DNA from: an uncultured Lachnospiraceae bacterium
GTDB lineage: Bacteria; Bacillota; Clostridia; Lachnospirales; Lachnospiraceae
Length of the DNA stretch: 49,664 nt
NCBI GenBank assembly: GCA_910587085.1
Contig: CAJUMC010000020.1
Coordinates: 1-49,664, forward strand
Direction: 5' to 3'
Shown: positions 41,809-49,664 of the stretch, in pieces
Numbering within the stretch: position 1 is the first letter of the stretch
Layout: every line of letters begins with the position of its first letter
Notes under the pieces: model-generated
What the model saw: the letters and a program-made list of their open reading frames with translations, nothing else
Told to the model about the DNA's origin: nothing
Databases searched by the model: none
Made by a program: the position numbers and the translations under genes

Positions 41809-42540
41809 ATGTACTTTAAGATGGACAACCTGAATTATCGCATTACAGATAGTGATGTAATGATGGAATATATAAATAATAAGATTCGTATGTACATTGA
41901 GATTAGGGCGGAGGCAACGGATGAAACAGAGGATTTCGATATGAGGAAAATCCGCCTTTACCACCACAACGGCTTTTCTACGGATGCGGCAAAGCCGTCC
42001 GAGCTGACCGGGAAAACCTTTGTCTGGGAGTGTGAGGAAAATGAGGAAGGGGATGATGCGGGCTATGTTTATGTTGGCTACCATGACCCGGTGTCCGAGG
42101 GGACGATCGAGGTGCTTGCCGTCACGGCGGAAGATATCACCCTGCGCTGGCACGGGATCGGCTGCGGGCTTGCCTTTGACACAGAATTTACTGCAAAGCT
42201 TCCGGAAGAAGATATTTACACCATTAACGGCTGGGAAAGCCTGTTGATGCCGATAGGGGAGGACGCTACACTTGAATTGCTGAATTTTCCGGAATATGAA
42301 GAGAAGCGGGAGGCGGTGTGTGAAAGCCACAAATGGGAAACGTTTCATGCCGTGTTGAAATTTAAGGTGAGATATCAGGAAAAGGATTATTTCGGGGAAG
42401 TCGTGTATACAAACGGAAAAATCAATTTCGAGACGTATTTTGATGCGGCCTGTCCGCTGGAAGTGAGAAGCACAGGCTGCGGGTGGGATCCGGCGTTCGG
42501 GCATATTGATTTTTCATTTTCTGTGAGGACACGGGTATAA
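41809..42540 (+). CDS. Hypothetical protein
   Basis: A 243-residue protein of unknown family. It begins MYFKMDNLNYRITDSDVMMEYINNKIRMYIEIRAEATDETEDFD and is predicted mostly beta: alternating strands with DAGYVYVGYHDPVSEGTIEVLAVTAEDITLRWHGIGCGLAF in the middle and YFGEVVYTNGKINFETYFDAACPLEVRSTGCGWDPAFGHIDFSFSVRTRV at the end. No signal peptide, membrane helix or catalytic motif is evident. The ATG at 41809 is chosen because the sequence before it in the same frame is not protein-like; the binding site (GGACAGG) is weak. It lies after the frameshifted gene in a segment that looks less GC-rich than the rest, and may be a recent arrival. Confidence 0.72.
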   Translation: MYFKMDNLNYRITDSDVMMEYINNKIRMYIEIRAEATDETEDFDMRKIRLYHHNGFSTDAAKPSELTGKTFVWECEENEEGDDAGYVYVGYHDPVSEGTIEVLAVTAEDITLRWHGIGCGLAFDTEFTAKLPEEDIYTINGWESLLMPIGEDATLELLNFPEYEEKREAVCESHKWETFHAVLKFKVRYQEKDYFGEVVYTNGKINFETYFDAACPLEVRSTGCGWDPAFGHIDFSFSVRTRV

Positions 42541-42737
42541 AATACGTATCTGCTTGCGGAGGCAGAAGGAGTAAAATTGGATACGACTGGTTTATGCTGC
42601 TGCGGGCATGATTGTTCCAGGTGCATTGCATTTCCCGCGACCAAGCATGAAGACAGTGCTTTGCGGGAGCAATCCCGAAAATTCTATAAATAAAAATTCT
42701 AATCCGTGCGGGATGCTTGCGGATTATATGGAGAAGT
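42541..42737. other. Spacer upstream of the tandem array
   Basis: No gene is seen. TTTCCCGC and TTTGCGGG words near 42630-42665 could form a hairpin, and CATGAAGAC near 42648 recurs in the array units downstream, so older decayed repeat units may extend into this stretch. Confidence 0.4.
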
Positions 42738-42956
42738 ACATAAACAGGTGCTGCCAGCTTCCAGAAAATGACAAAAGGAATACATAGAATGGATGCAGCC
42801 AGTGCATGAAGAGGACAGAAGGAATATAAACAGAATGCAGCCAGTACCTCGCGGGGAATCGAAGGAATGTGTTAATTAGATGCCGTCAGTGCATGAAGAC
42901 GCCAAAAGGAATACCTAAACACGATGCAGTCAGCGGCCCGCAGGTATTCAAAAAGG
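42738..42956 (+). repeat. Degenerate tandem array, five units of 43-44 bp
   Basis: Units begin at 42738, 42782, 42826, 42869 and 42913. Each has a conserved first half of the kind ACATAAACAGGATGCAGCCAG and ends with AAAAGGAAT; about 14 bases between them vary. Units 2 and 4 share GTGCATGAAGA in the variable part. 44 is not a multiple of three, so it is not coding. No cas gene is near, and spacers would be too short for CRISPR. Confidence 0.75.
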
Positions 42957-42959
42957 GGC

Positions 42960-43040
42960 AAACAAATACGAACAACAAACAATTTTTATATATTTTATAA
43001 ATAAATATTTTAGATACACCTAAAAAATACAGATTCAGCA
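42960..43040 (+). promoter_or_regulatory. AT-rich region before the MoxR gene
   Basis: A block of A/T-rich sequence (about 42965-43030) precedes AAGGAGGAAT and the ATG at 43055. Several TATAAA/TATATT words could serve as a -10, but no single clear promoter can be chosen. Confidence 0.3.
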
Positions 43041-43054
43041 AGGAGGAATCAGCC

Positions 43055-44164
43055 ATGCAGGAAAGCATCAAACCGCCGGTTGAAGTCCGGTACAAGGAGG
43101 AACTTCAGGTGCTCCGCAATACCGATACCGGGCGCAGACCGGAAAACTGGCGCATGTCGCCGACGGCAGTGCGCACCTTTATTCTGGGGAGCGCGCAGCC
43201 GGTGCAGTACGAGGGAAAGGAATACCATATTGAACAGAAATATTTCGGCAACAACGCGCTGGTGGAGCGCTGCATCGTCACGCTGGCGGGCAACCGCGGG
43301 CTGATGCTTGTAGGGGAACCGGGAACGGCGAAAACCATGCTTTCGGAGCTGCTATCCGCGGCGATCAGCGGGGTGAGCACGAACACCATTCAGGGCACGG
43401 CAGGAACGACCGAGGACATGATCAAATACTCGTGGAATTACGCGCTTCTGCTGGCAAAGGGGCCGGGCCGCGAGGCGCTGGTGCCTGCCCCGCTCTATGT
43501 CGGGATGGAAAAAGGGATTCTGACGCGCTTTGAGGAAATCACAAGAACCCCGGCGGAGATTCAGGACAGCCTGATCAGTGTGCTCAGCGACAAAGTGCTC
43601 AATGTGCCGGAGCTTGGCGACGACGGCTTTTTGTTTGCCCGTCCGGGCTTTAACGTGATCGGAACGGCGAACACGCGCGATAAAGGTGTAAATGAAATGA
43701 GCAGCGCGCTGAAACGGCGTTTTAATTTTGAGACGGTCATGCCGGTGCGCGAGGTCGCGCTGGAAAAGCAGATTATATTAAATGAGGTCGGTAAGCTTGC
43801 CGGGGAGAGCGGCGTAAAGATGGATGCGGACGAGGACGTGGCGGAACTCCTTGCCTCCACCTACCATGAACTGCGCGAGGGCATTTCCTCTTACGGGCAC
43901 CGGATTGACAAGCCTGCGGCGGTGATGAGCACGGCGGAAGCGGTGTCGGTGTACTACCAGACAATGCTGACCGGGTATTATTACGGCGAGGGGCGCATGG
44001 ATGTGGACTGCCTTGTCCAGAACCTTGTAGGCGCGATTTCCAAGGAAAATAAGGATGATCTTGATAAGGTAAAGGGATATTTCAATACCGTTGTCCGGGA
44101 TAAGAGCAGCAAGGAAGGCGGTTTGTGGAAGCAGTATTATGAGGCGCGGAAGTGGCTGAAATAG
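43055..44164 (+). CDS. MoxR-like AAA+ ATPase
   Basis: A 369-residue AAA+ protein of the MoxR/AAA_5 group. Walker A is GEPGTAKT near residue 87, Walker B-like RFEEITRTP near 155, sensor 1 VIGTANTRD near 205 and the arginine finger SALKRRFNFE near 220. A helical lid and C-terminal extension (GYYYGEGRMDVDCLVQNLVGAISKENKDDLDKVKGYF) complete it. MoxR proteins usually work as chaperone-like partners of a von Willebrand factor A protein encoded nearby; none is seen here. AAGGAGGAAT precedes the ATG. A helicase gene follows 94 bases later. Confidence 0.88.
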   Translation: MQESIKPPVEVRYKEELQVLRNTDTGRRPENWRMSPTAVRTFILGSAQPVQYEGKEYHIEQKYFGNNALVERCIVTLAGNRGLMLVGEPGTAKTMLSELLSAAISGVSTNTIQGTAGTTEDMIKYSWNYALLLAKGPGREALVPAPLYVGMEKGILTRFEEITRTPAEIQDSLISVLSDKVLNVPELGDDGFLFARPGFNVIGTANTRDKGVNEMSSALKRRFNFETVMPVREVALEKQIILNEVGKLAGESGVKMDADEDVAELLASTYHELREGISSYGHRIDKPAAVMSTAEAVSVYYQTMLTGYYYGEGRMDVDCLVQNLVGAISKENKDDLDKVKGYFNTVVRDKSSKEGGLWKQYYEARKWLK

Positions 44165-44257
44165 TACGGAATTAGGATTTGGACAGCGGCAGGTATCCGG
44201 TGTTTGCAAACGCAGGTTCTGCATGCGGATCCGCCGGGGTTGTGCAGGGAGGATTAT

Positions 44258-47200
44258 ATGGAGGATTTACTGGAAAATCTTAATGAAAGGCAGCGGGAGG
44301 CGGTACTGGAAACCGAGGGCTATGTCCGGGTAATCGCAGGCGCCGGCAGCGGGAAGACAAAGCTTCTGGTGAGCCGTTATGCCTATCTGGTGCAGGACTA
44401 CGGCATTGATTCCTCCAATATTCTTTGTGTGACCTTCACCAACAAGGCCGCCGGGGAAATGAAAAAGAGAATCCGTGCGCTGATCGGCGACCATAATGAT
44501 ACAAGCCTGATCTGTACCTACCACGGGTTTTGCAACCGTCTGCTCCGGGAAAATCCGGAAAAACTGTTTTTGAACCAGCAGTTCCAGATTATTGATGCGC
44601 AGCAGCAAAAGTCTGTAATTGGGGAAATTTACCAGAAATTTGAATTGAAACTGGACTATGCAAGCTTTGAATCCATCCTTCGGAAAATCGGCTGTGTAAA
44701 ACGGGATACGGACTATGTGACAAGGATGTGCAATCCGGAGCCATGCCGGATTTTACAGGAAATCAAGGATCAGGACGACCAGATCATCGAGGAATTTCTG
44801 CAGCGGCAGAAGGCGACGTATTCCCTGGATTTCCACGACCTGATTTCTTTCGCCATCCACCTGCTGGAGAATGATTCCGAGGTGCGGGAAAAATGGCAGA
44901 ACCGCCTGAATTACATTATGGTGGACGAGTTTCAGGACAGTTCCGCGGTGGAAATGCGTCTGGTCGAGCTGCTTTCCGGCCTGTTCCGGAATCTGATGAT
45001 TGTCGGTGACCCCGACCAGAATATTTACGAGTGGCGAGGCTCGGATGTAAAGCTCCTGGTGGATTTTGACAAGGGGCATGAGCCGACGAAAACGATTATT
45101 TTAAACCAGAATTACCGTTCTACGCCGCAGATATTAAACTGTGCCAATACCCTGATTGAAAAGAATGAGCTCCGGCTGAAAAAGGATCTTTTTACAAAAA
45201 ATGCACCGGGGGCGGCCGTTGTCCATTATCATTCGAAAAGTGATTTTGAGGAGATGGACCGCGTGATAGAAAACATCAAGCGTCTGCATGACAGGGACGG
45301 GCTGAGATATTCGGATTTTGCCGTGATCTACCGCTCCGGCTTCCTCTCGCGTGTGGCGGAGAAAAAGCTGGTGGAGAAAAATATCCCTTACGAGATTTTC
45401 GGCGGGGTCCGGTTTTATCAGAGGATGGAAATTCTGGATGTGCTGGCGTATTTGAAACTGATCGCCTACGGGGATGATGTCTCGTTCCGGCGGATTGTGA
45501 ACACGCCGCGCCGGAGGTTCGGGCGGGCGAAGATGAATTTGCTGGAGCAGCTGCGGGACGCGGAGATTGCGGGAAGTGCGGAGCATATATATCCGGAACA
45601 GCCTGGGAACAGGAAGATTGCGGGAAGTGCGGGGCGCATGTATCCGGAAGGGCCCGGGGATACTGAGACTGCGGGAAGTGCAGGGCAGATGCGTCTTGAA
45701 CAGCTGGAGGGATTTCTGCATGCCGCGTCTTTGGATAGCAGAGCGGCAGGGCAGGAAGTGCGGCAGGCTTACGGGGCAGAAGCAGCAGAAGCAGATCGGA
45801 GTGCCGGTACGGCAGAATTTCCGGGAAACAGGGTCGGCAATGCGCAGGAGGGCCGCGGCGGGAAAAACTCGTTATATGCCGCCCTTTGTGCGCACCGGAA
45901 TGACAGGGAATTTGTTAACAGTGATATTGCTTCCTTTATCGGCTTTGTTGAGACAATGCGCGAAAGCATCGGGACAAAGCGCATTTCGGACATTGTAAAT
46001 GAGGTGACGAGGGATTCCGGATATGAGGCATATATCCGGGAGCTCGGCGATGAGGAACGTCTCGATAATCTGGCAGAATTTAAGCGGATCGCCAATGAGT
46101 TTGAACGCGAATTTGGTGAAAATTTAAGTCTGGAGCAGTTTTTGCAGCAGGTTGCCTTACAGTCCGGGGAGGATGCGGGCGATGGAAAGGATACCGTGAA
46201 GCTGATGACCATCCACTCCTCCAAGGGGCTGGAATTTCCTGCGGTTTTTATACTTGGCTTTACGGAAGGGATATTCCCGTCCGCTAAAACAATCGGGGAG
46301 CGCAAGAAGCTCGGGCTGGAGGAGGAGCGCCGGCTGTGCTATGTGGCGATCACCCGCGCGGAAAAATATCTGTTTCTCATGGATTCGGAGGGAACCTCGC
46401 CGAACGGGATCAAAAAGCTCGTTTCGCGTTTTCTTACCGAGATCGGGGAGGAGAATTATGTCCGCATCGGGCAGATTTCGGATGATCTGCGGCGGGAGAG
46501 CCGGAGCTATACGGAAAAGCTGAACAGCGAACTTTCCGAGGAGGAGACCGGCAGCAGGAAGGCCGGCGACGTGGTGGAGCACCATATTTTCGGCAGGGGA
46601 ACCATCGAGGCGGTCGATGAAAAGCGCGGCAGCTATCTGGTTCGGTTCGACGGGCTGAAGCAGGCGAGGAATATTTCCGCGGGTTATTTTGCCAGGGAGC
46701 ATGAAAATGCGGGGCAGAGAAAGTACGCAGGGCAGAACAGAGCCGCGGGCGGGGGTGCCGCTGCAGAACCGGCGCAGACAGGAAGAGAAACGGCAGGTGC
46801 GGCCGGAAAAGTGATGGCGGAGCATAAGGCCGGCCAACCGGTAAAAGATGCAGAAACGAAAGAAGAGGCGAAAGAGGAGGTACGGGACAAGGCCGGAGAG
46901 GCAGGTATTAAGAGAGCCGAAACGGCGGTACGGACTGCGGATATCCGGCAGACCGCAGGCACAGTACGGGCAGCGGGCAAAGCAGATACGGGGCTGCAGC
47001 AGCCGGGGACAGCAGAAACAGGGGAGGAACGGGGAACGACAGGAGCTGCAGGGACAGCAGAAACAGAGAAGGGGTCAGAAGCAACCGGGGCAGCACAGGC
47101 AGAGAAGGGGTCGGAAGCAGTTAGGGCAGCAAATGCAGATGCGGCAGAAGGCAGAGAGAAGACCGCCGAAGCAGGGCGAAAAAAAGCCTCTGAAGCCGTA

Positions 47201-47893
47201 CAGACCATCATCAAAGCGGTAGTTGAACGGAAACTTGCCAGGGTTAAAAAAACGGCAGGAGCATTGGAAAAAGAGCCTTCAGCAGCATCTTTGATTAAAA
47301 ATACCGCTCCCGGGGAAAAAGAAATCCGTACCGCTGGCGAAGTGCTTCCCACAGCCGCTCATTCCCCATCCGGAAAAGCAAAAATTTCCGACGCGCAGGC
47401 GGCCCGTCTGAGGGAGCTGAAGGAAAGCAGTCCGAATCTCTGGAAGCGCGACGAGGTTCCGCATAGCGGCTGGAGCTGCAATGGGGTGTCCGATCTGGGC
47501 GCGCCGGTCGGAATCTGCGAGATGTGCGGTTATCAGATTATCCGATACGCTCATCACATGGAGCATCCGCAATACCGGAGTCTTATTGCAGGCTGCGTCT
47601 GTGCGGGCCGGATGGAGGGCGACATCACGAGAGCAAAGCAGCGCGAAGCTGAATTTAAGAATCGGCAGGCAAGACGTATCAGCTTTTTCGGAAGAAAGTG
47701 GAAAAATTCTAAAAAAGGTAATGAATATCTGAAAATAGATGACCATGTGATCGTGCTGTATCACAACACAAAAAATGCGGATCACTGGAAATATGCGATT
47801 GACAACCAATTCTGCAGGAATGCTTACGCAACGAGGGAGAGGGCGGTTGCAGGGGCATTTGAAGCCATGGAGCGGTTTCGGTCAAAAGGATAA
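44258..47893 (+). CDS. UvrD/PcrA-like superfamily 1 helicase with insertion, low-complexity linker and C-terminal Cys-rich domain
   Basis: A 1211-residue protein. Residues 1 to about 770 are a 3'-5' DNA helicase: Q-motif LNERQREAVL, Walker A AGAGSGKTK near 27, TFTNKAAGEMKKR, DEFQDSS near 223, VGDPDQNIYEWRGSD, NYRSTPQIL, TIHSSKGLEFPAVFILG near 650 and EERRLCYVAITRAEKY near 690. Subdomain 2B has an insertion (about 437-545) with three 17-residue repeats. After HHIFGRGTIEAVDEKRGSYLVRFDG near 770-800 comes a 200-residue Ala/Glu/Gly/Thr-rich linker. The last 170 residues form a separate domain with WSCNGVSDLG, ICEMCGYQIIRYAHHMEHPQY and AGCVCAGRME, a likely zinc-binding fold. GGGAGG precedes ATG 44258. 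Role: DNA repair or conflict resolution; the tail may target it. Confidence 0.9.
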   Translation: MEDLLENLNERQREAVLETEGYVRVIAGAGSGKTKLLVSRYAYLVQDYGIDSSNILCVTFTNKAAGEMKKRIRALIGDHNDTSLICTYHGFCNRLLRENPEKLFLNQQFQIIDAQQQKSVIGEIYQKFELKLDYASFESILRKIGCVKRDTDYVTRMCNPEPCRILQEIKDQDDQIIEEFLQRQKATYSLDFHDLISFAIHLLENDSEVREKWQNRLNYIMVDEFQDSSAVEMRLVELLSGLFRNLMIVGDPDQNIYEWRGSDVKLLVDFDKGHEPTKTIILNQNYRSTPQILNCANTLIEKNELRLKKDLFTKNAPGAAVVHYHSKSDFEEMDRVIENIKRLHDRDGLRYSDFAVIYRSGFLSRVAEKKLVEKNIPYEIFGGVRFYQRMEILDVLAYLKLIAYGDDVSFRRIVNTPRRRFGRAKMNLLEQLRDAEIAGSAEHIYPEQPGNRKIAGSAGRMYPEGPGDTETAGSAGQMRLEQLEGFLHAASLDSRAAGQEVRQAYGAEAAEADRSAGTAEFPGNRVGNAQEGRGGKNSLYAALCAHRNDREFVNSDIASFIGFVETMRESIGTKRISDIVNEVTRDSGYEAYIRELGDEERLDNLAEFKRIANEFEREFGENLSLEQFLQQVALQSGEDAGDGKDTVKLMTIHSSKGLEFPAVFILGFTEGIFPSAKTIGERKKLGLEEERRLCYVAITRAEKYLFLMDSEGTSPNGIKKLVSRFLTEIGEENYVRIGQISDDLRRESRSYTEKLNSELSEEETGSRKAGDVVEHHIFGRGTIEAVDEKRGSYLVRFDGLKQARNISAGYFAREHENAGQRKYAGQNRAAGGGAAAEPAQTGRETAGAAGKVMAEHKAGQPVKDAETKEEAKEEVRDKAGEAGIKRAETAVRTADIRQTAGTVRAAGKADTGLQQPGTAETGEERGTTGAAGTAETEKGSEATGAAQAEKGSEAVRAANADAAEGREKTAEAGRKKASEAVQTIIKAVVERKLARVKKTAGALEKEPSAASLIKNTAPGEKEIRTAGEVLPTAAHSPSGKAKISDAQAARLRELKESSPNLWKRDEVPHSGWSCNGVSDLGAPVGICEMCGYQIIRYAHHMEHPQYRSLIAGCVCAGRMEGDITRAKQREAEFKNRQARRISFFGRKWKNSKKGNEYLKIDDHVIVLYHNTKNADHWKYAIDNQFCRNAYATRERAVAGAFEAMERFRSKG
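45566..45718 (+). repeat. Three in-frame 51-bp repeats in the helicase gene
   Basis: Units start at 45566, 45617 and 45668. Each encodes a variant of IAGSAGRMYPEGPGDTE (17 residues). They lie inside helicase subdomain 2B. Length-variable repeats of this kind often differ between strains. Confidence 0.8.
46705..47280 (+). repeat. Low-complexity coding segment of the helicase gene
   Basis: About 190 codons rich in Ala, Glu, Gly, Thr and Lys, with internal short repeats such as AGAGAAGGGGTC twice near 47066 and 47101. It forms a flexible linker between the helicase core and the C-terminal Cys-rich domain. Confidence 0.75.
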
Positions 47894-47913
47894 ACAACAG
47901 GGAGGTATCTGCT

Positions 47914-48705
47914 GTGAAGATAAAATATTTTGATATCGGATTGAATCTTTTCTGCAGGCAGTTTTCCGATCCGGAAAAAGTGCTCCGTGATGCGGCGGAT
48001 TGCGGCGTAGCCTGCATTTTAACCGGCACGGATCGGAAGGAAAATGAAAAAATCAATGCGTTTATCCGGGATCACGCGGCCTGGGGAACCGTCGGCATTC
48101 ATCCGCACAATGCCGATTCTGCAAGACAGGAAGATTTTTTGCGGATGGAGGAGCTTGCAGCGGAAAATAACAGGATCGTTGCCATCGGGGAATGCGGCTT
48201 GGACTACGACCGCATGTTTTCCACAAAGGAAAATCAGATCCGCTGTCTGGAAAAACATATTGTTCTGGCGGAAAAACTGAACAAACCGCTGTTTTTGCAT
48301 GAACGGTCAGCGGCGGAGGATTTTGCGGCGCGGTTTAAAAAGCATCCGGAAATCTGCAGGCGTTCGGTCGTGCATTGCTTTACCGGGGACAGGCAGACGG
48401 CAGAGCGCTATCTTTCCATGGGCTTCTGCATCGGAGTGACCGGATGGATCTGTGATGAACGGCGCGCAGGTGCTCTTCGCGATGCAGTGCGTGTTATTCC
48501 GCCGGACAGAATTCTCCTGGAGACAGATGCGCCGTATCTGACACCGCGTGGTGTTCCGGGGCTTTCGCGGACGAATGTTCCGGAAAATATCGTGTACGTA
48601 GCAAGAGAACTGGCAAAATATATGAAGATATCGGAGGAGACGCTGATCCGCGCAGCGGGGGAAAATACGGAGCGGATCTTCGGGATTTCCGCGGATTCGC
48701 TGTAA
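47914..48705 (+). CDS. tatD: TatD family metal-dependent hydrolase
   Basis: A 263-residue TatD-type deoxyribonuclease. The family fold is clear: FDIGLNL stands where D-x-H is usual, then TVGIHPHNAD, IGECGLDYDR with the metal-bridging Glu, FLHERSA, VVHCFTGDRQTAERYLSMGFCIGVTGWICDERR, ILLETDAPYLTPRG and NVPENIVYVARELAKYMKIS. The usual first metal motif TD(S/T)H(C/A)H is replaced by FDIGLNL, so one metal site may be altered; some TatD subgroups share this. It starts at GTG with GGGAGGT upstream, 20 bases after the helicase gene, and is probably cotranscribed with it. Confidence 0.9.
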   Translation: MKIKYFDIGLNLFCRQFSDPEKVLRDAADCGVACILTGTDRKENEKINAFIRDHAAWGTVGIHPHNADSARQEDFLRMEELAAENNRIVAIGECGLDYDRMFSTKENQIRCLEKHIVLAEKLNKPLFLHERSAAEDFAARFKKHPEICRRSVVHCFTGDRQTAERYLSMGFCIGVTGWICDERRAGALRDAVRVIPPDRILLETDAPYLTPRGVPGLSRTNVPENIVYVARELAKYMKISEETLIRAAGENTERIFGISADSL

Positions 48706-48768
48706 ATACAAGGAGTTCGTATTCGCTGATCAGTCCGGCATTCACTGATTTTTCTGTTGGACAGCCCT

Positions 48769-49245
48769 TTACAGCGCTTTGCAGAGCACTGGCTCGCCCT
48801 CTTTTGTTTTTCCGCTTTTTTCAAAGCCGGAGCGAAGATAAAAGGGGATTGCGCGTTCTTCCGGCTCGAGCCGGATATATAAGACGCCAAGCCTCCGGGC
48901 GTGCTGTTCCGCCAGGCCGTAAGCGGCTGTCCCCAGTCCGCGGTTCCTCTGCGGCGGGGCAATATAGAAGTTATTAATAAAGCACAGCTGCTTATCAGTA
49001 TAAATCGTGTAGGAGATAAAGCCGATCCCAATCCCGTCCTGCTCTATGCTCATAATAAAATGGGGAGCTTCTTTGCTTCGGGTCTGCTCGAGCAGCTGGG
49101 CGTTCAGCTCTTCGTCATACAAATCGGCAATTTCCTGCGCCAGTTCCTCCGGCGGACATACCTCGGTGTAATACTGCTCGTATAAAGCATTCAGCCTGTT
49201 CATATCGTCTTTTTCATCCAGATGAAAATTTCTTAATTCAAGCAT
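48769..49245 (-). CDS. GNAT family N-acetyltransferase
   Basis: A 158-residue acyltransferase on the minus strand, convergent with tatD. The GNAT fold is seen in GIGFISYTIYTDKQLCFINNFYIAPPQRNRGLGTAAYGLAEQHARRLGVLYIRLEPEERAIPFYLRSGFEKSG: strand 4, the acetyl-CoA loop (QRNRGLGTAA) and the FYLRSGFEKSG motif. The substrate cannot be told. A GGAG lies about nine bases before the ATG on the minus strand. The nearest strong promoter is some 330 bases upstream (49576-49604). Confidence 0.9.
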   Translation of the reverse strand: MLELRNFHLDEKDDMNRLNALYEQYYTEVCPPEELAQEIADLYDEELNAQLLEQTRSKEAPHFIMSIEQDGIGIGFISYTIYTDKQLCFINNFYIAPPQRNRGLGTAAYGLAEQHARRLGVLYIRLEPEERAIPFYLRSGFEKSGKTKEGEPVLCKAL

Positions 49246-49575
49246 TTCAAGCTCCGTTTCTTATACTGTTTTTTTCTGACATGCGTACCGTATAACCGTA
49301 AATTTATATATCCTGGTTTCCGATGCCTGCAGGATATATCTGTTTGTCTTTATAATCTGTTTTGCTTCTGTATTTTTCACAAGTTTTAATTGCACCGTTA
49401 TAAGGGATTCAGCGGTTTCGGGATGTCTTCTCCGATATCTCTATTTGTTTTGCCTATTATGTTTAATTAAATATAATATTGATATAATTATTATTTTAAA
49501 ACTGGTTATTTCTGAGAAATCCGTTTTCCTGCGAAAGGTTTTTCAAAATCATTCTCCGGAATTTTTCTGAAATTT
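49246..49575 (-). other. Long AT-rich leader of the GNAT gene
   Basis: No convincing gene. On the minus strand it is the predicted leader from a consensus promoter. It holds a ten-pair hairpin at 49306-49339 (ATATATCCTG with CAGGATATAT). A 58-codon open frame ending near 49260 has no start with a binding site. A regulatory leader or small RNA is possible. Confidence 0.45.
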
Positions 49576-49604
49576 ATTATAAGCATCTCTTTTGAGTCTG
49601 TCAA
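49576..49604 (-). promoter_or_regulatory. Perfect consensus sigma-A promoter facing the GNAT gene
   Basis: Read on the minus strand: TTGACA (49604-49599), exactly 17 bases, then TATAAT (49581-49576). Transcription would start near 49569 and run toward the GNAT start at 49245. Confidence 0.9.
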
Positions 49605-49664
49605 TAAATAACTTAGAGTAAAATTATAGTTGGCAAAAAAATAAGGGAAGAAGGAAATCTCCCT

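Noticed and set aside
42738..42956. CRISPR array
   Set aside because: Variable segments are only about 14-16 bases, repeats are degenerate and no cas genes are nearby.
49260..49440. 58-codon open frame on the minus strand in the GNAT leader
   Set aside because: No ATG, and the internal GTG codons lack a Shine-Dalgarno; AT-rich sequence gives such frames by chance.

Overview
This window looks like chromosomal DNA of a motile, flagellated Gram-positive Clostridia, most likely a fairly GC-rich member of the Lachnospiraceae. The support is indirect: strong AGGAGG ribosome binding sites, teichoic-acid type CDP-glycerol genes, the FliW/CsrA pair next to FlgK/FlgL, a FlaG-FliD-FliS block beside a short flagellin, and DUF115 (Maf) flagellin glycosyltransferases. 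No rRNA, tRNA, insertion sequence, integrase, phage gene or CRISPR array was recognised.

Layout. (1) 0.2-7.5 kb: a cell-surface polymer cluster with a large GT2/CDP-glycerol glycerophosphotransferase fusion, a polysaccharide pyruvyl transferase, a GtrB-like membrane GT2, TagD, and a second CDP-glycerol glycerophosphotransferase. A LysA-like decarboxylase follows (7.6-8.9 kb). (2) 8.9-21.0 kb: late flagellar genes flgM-flgN-flgK-flgK2-flgL-fliW-csrA, then flaG-fliD-fliS-fliT-like, then flagellin. (3) 21.1-33.2 kb: a flagellin glycosylation island with a small helical protein, two Maf paralogues, PseB, PseC, two CgeB-like and two GT2 glycosyltransferases, a minus-strand orphan gene and a glycosyltransferase remnant. 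(4) 33.2-37.2 kb: a secreted Ig-like surface protein and a membrane EAL phosphodiesterase. (5) 37.5-49.2 kb: ExoA, TldD plus a divergent TldE, a frameshifted gene, a hypothetical protein, a degenerate 44-bp tandem array, a MoxR-like ATPase, a UvrD-like helicase with an unusual C-terminal Cys-rich domain, TatD and a GNAT acetyltransferase.

Regulation. Four sigma-28 promoters with the same 8-N11-8 geometry are readable, before flgM, flaG, flagellin and the Ig-like surface protein. The last is not a flagellar gene and also has a perfect consensus sigma-A promoter. The flagellin leader and the surface-protein leader both carry a hairpin with GGA in the loop about 20 nt before a GGA-containing Shine-Dalgarno sequence, the arrangement CsrA uses to repress hag. 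Since fliW and csrA lie in this window, the surface protein is a plausible new member of the FliW-CsrA-flagellin control loop. This is the most interesting hypothesis from the window. A second is a shared element of about 27 nt that sits at the same distance from the start codons of the pyruvyl transferase and flgL.

Most calls rest on motifs recognised by eye. Family assignments were not checked by any search.
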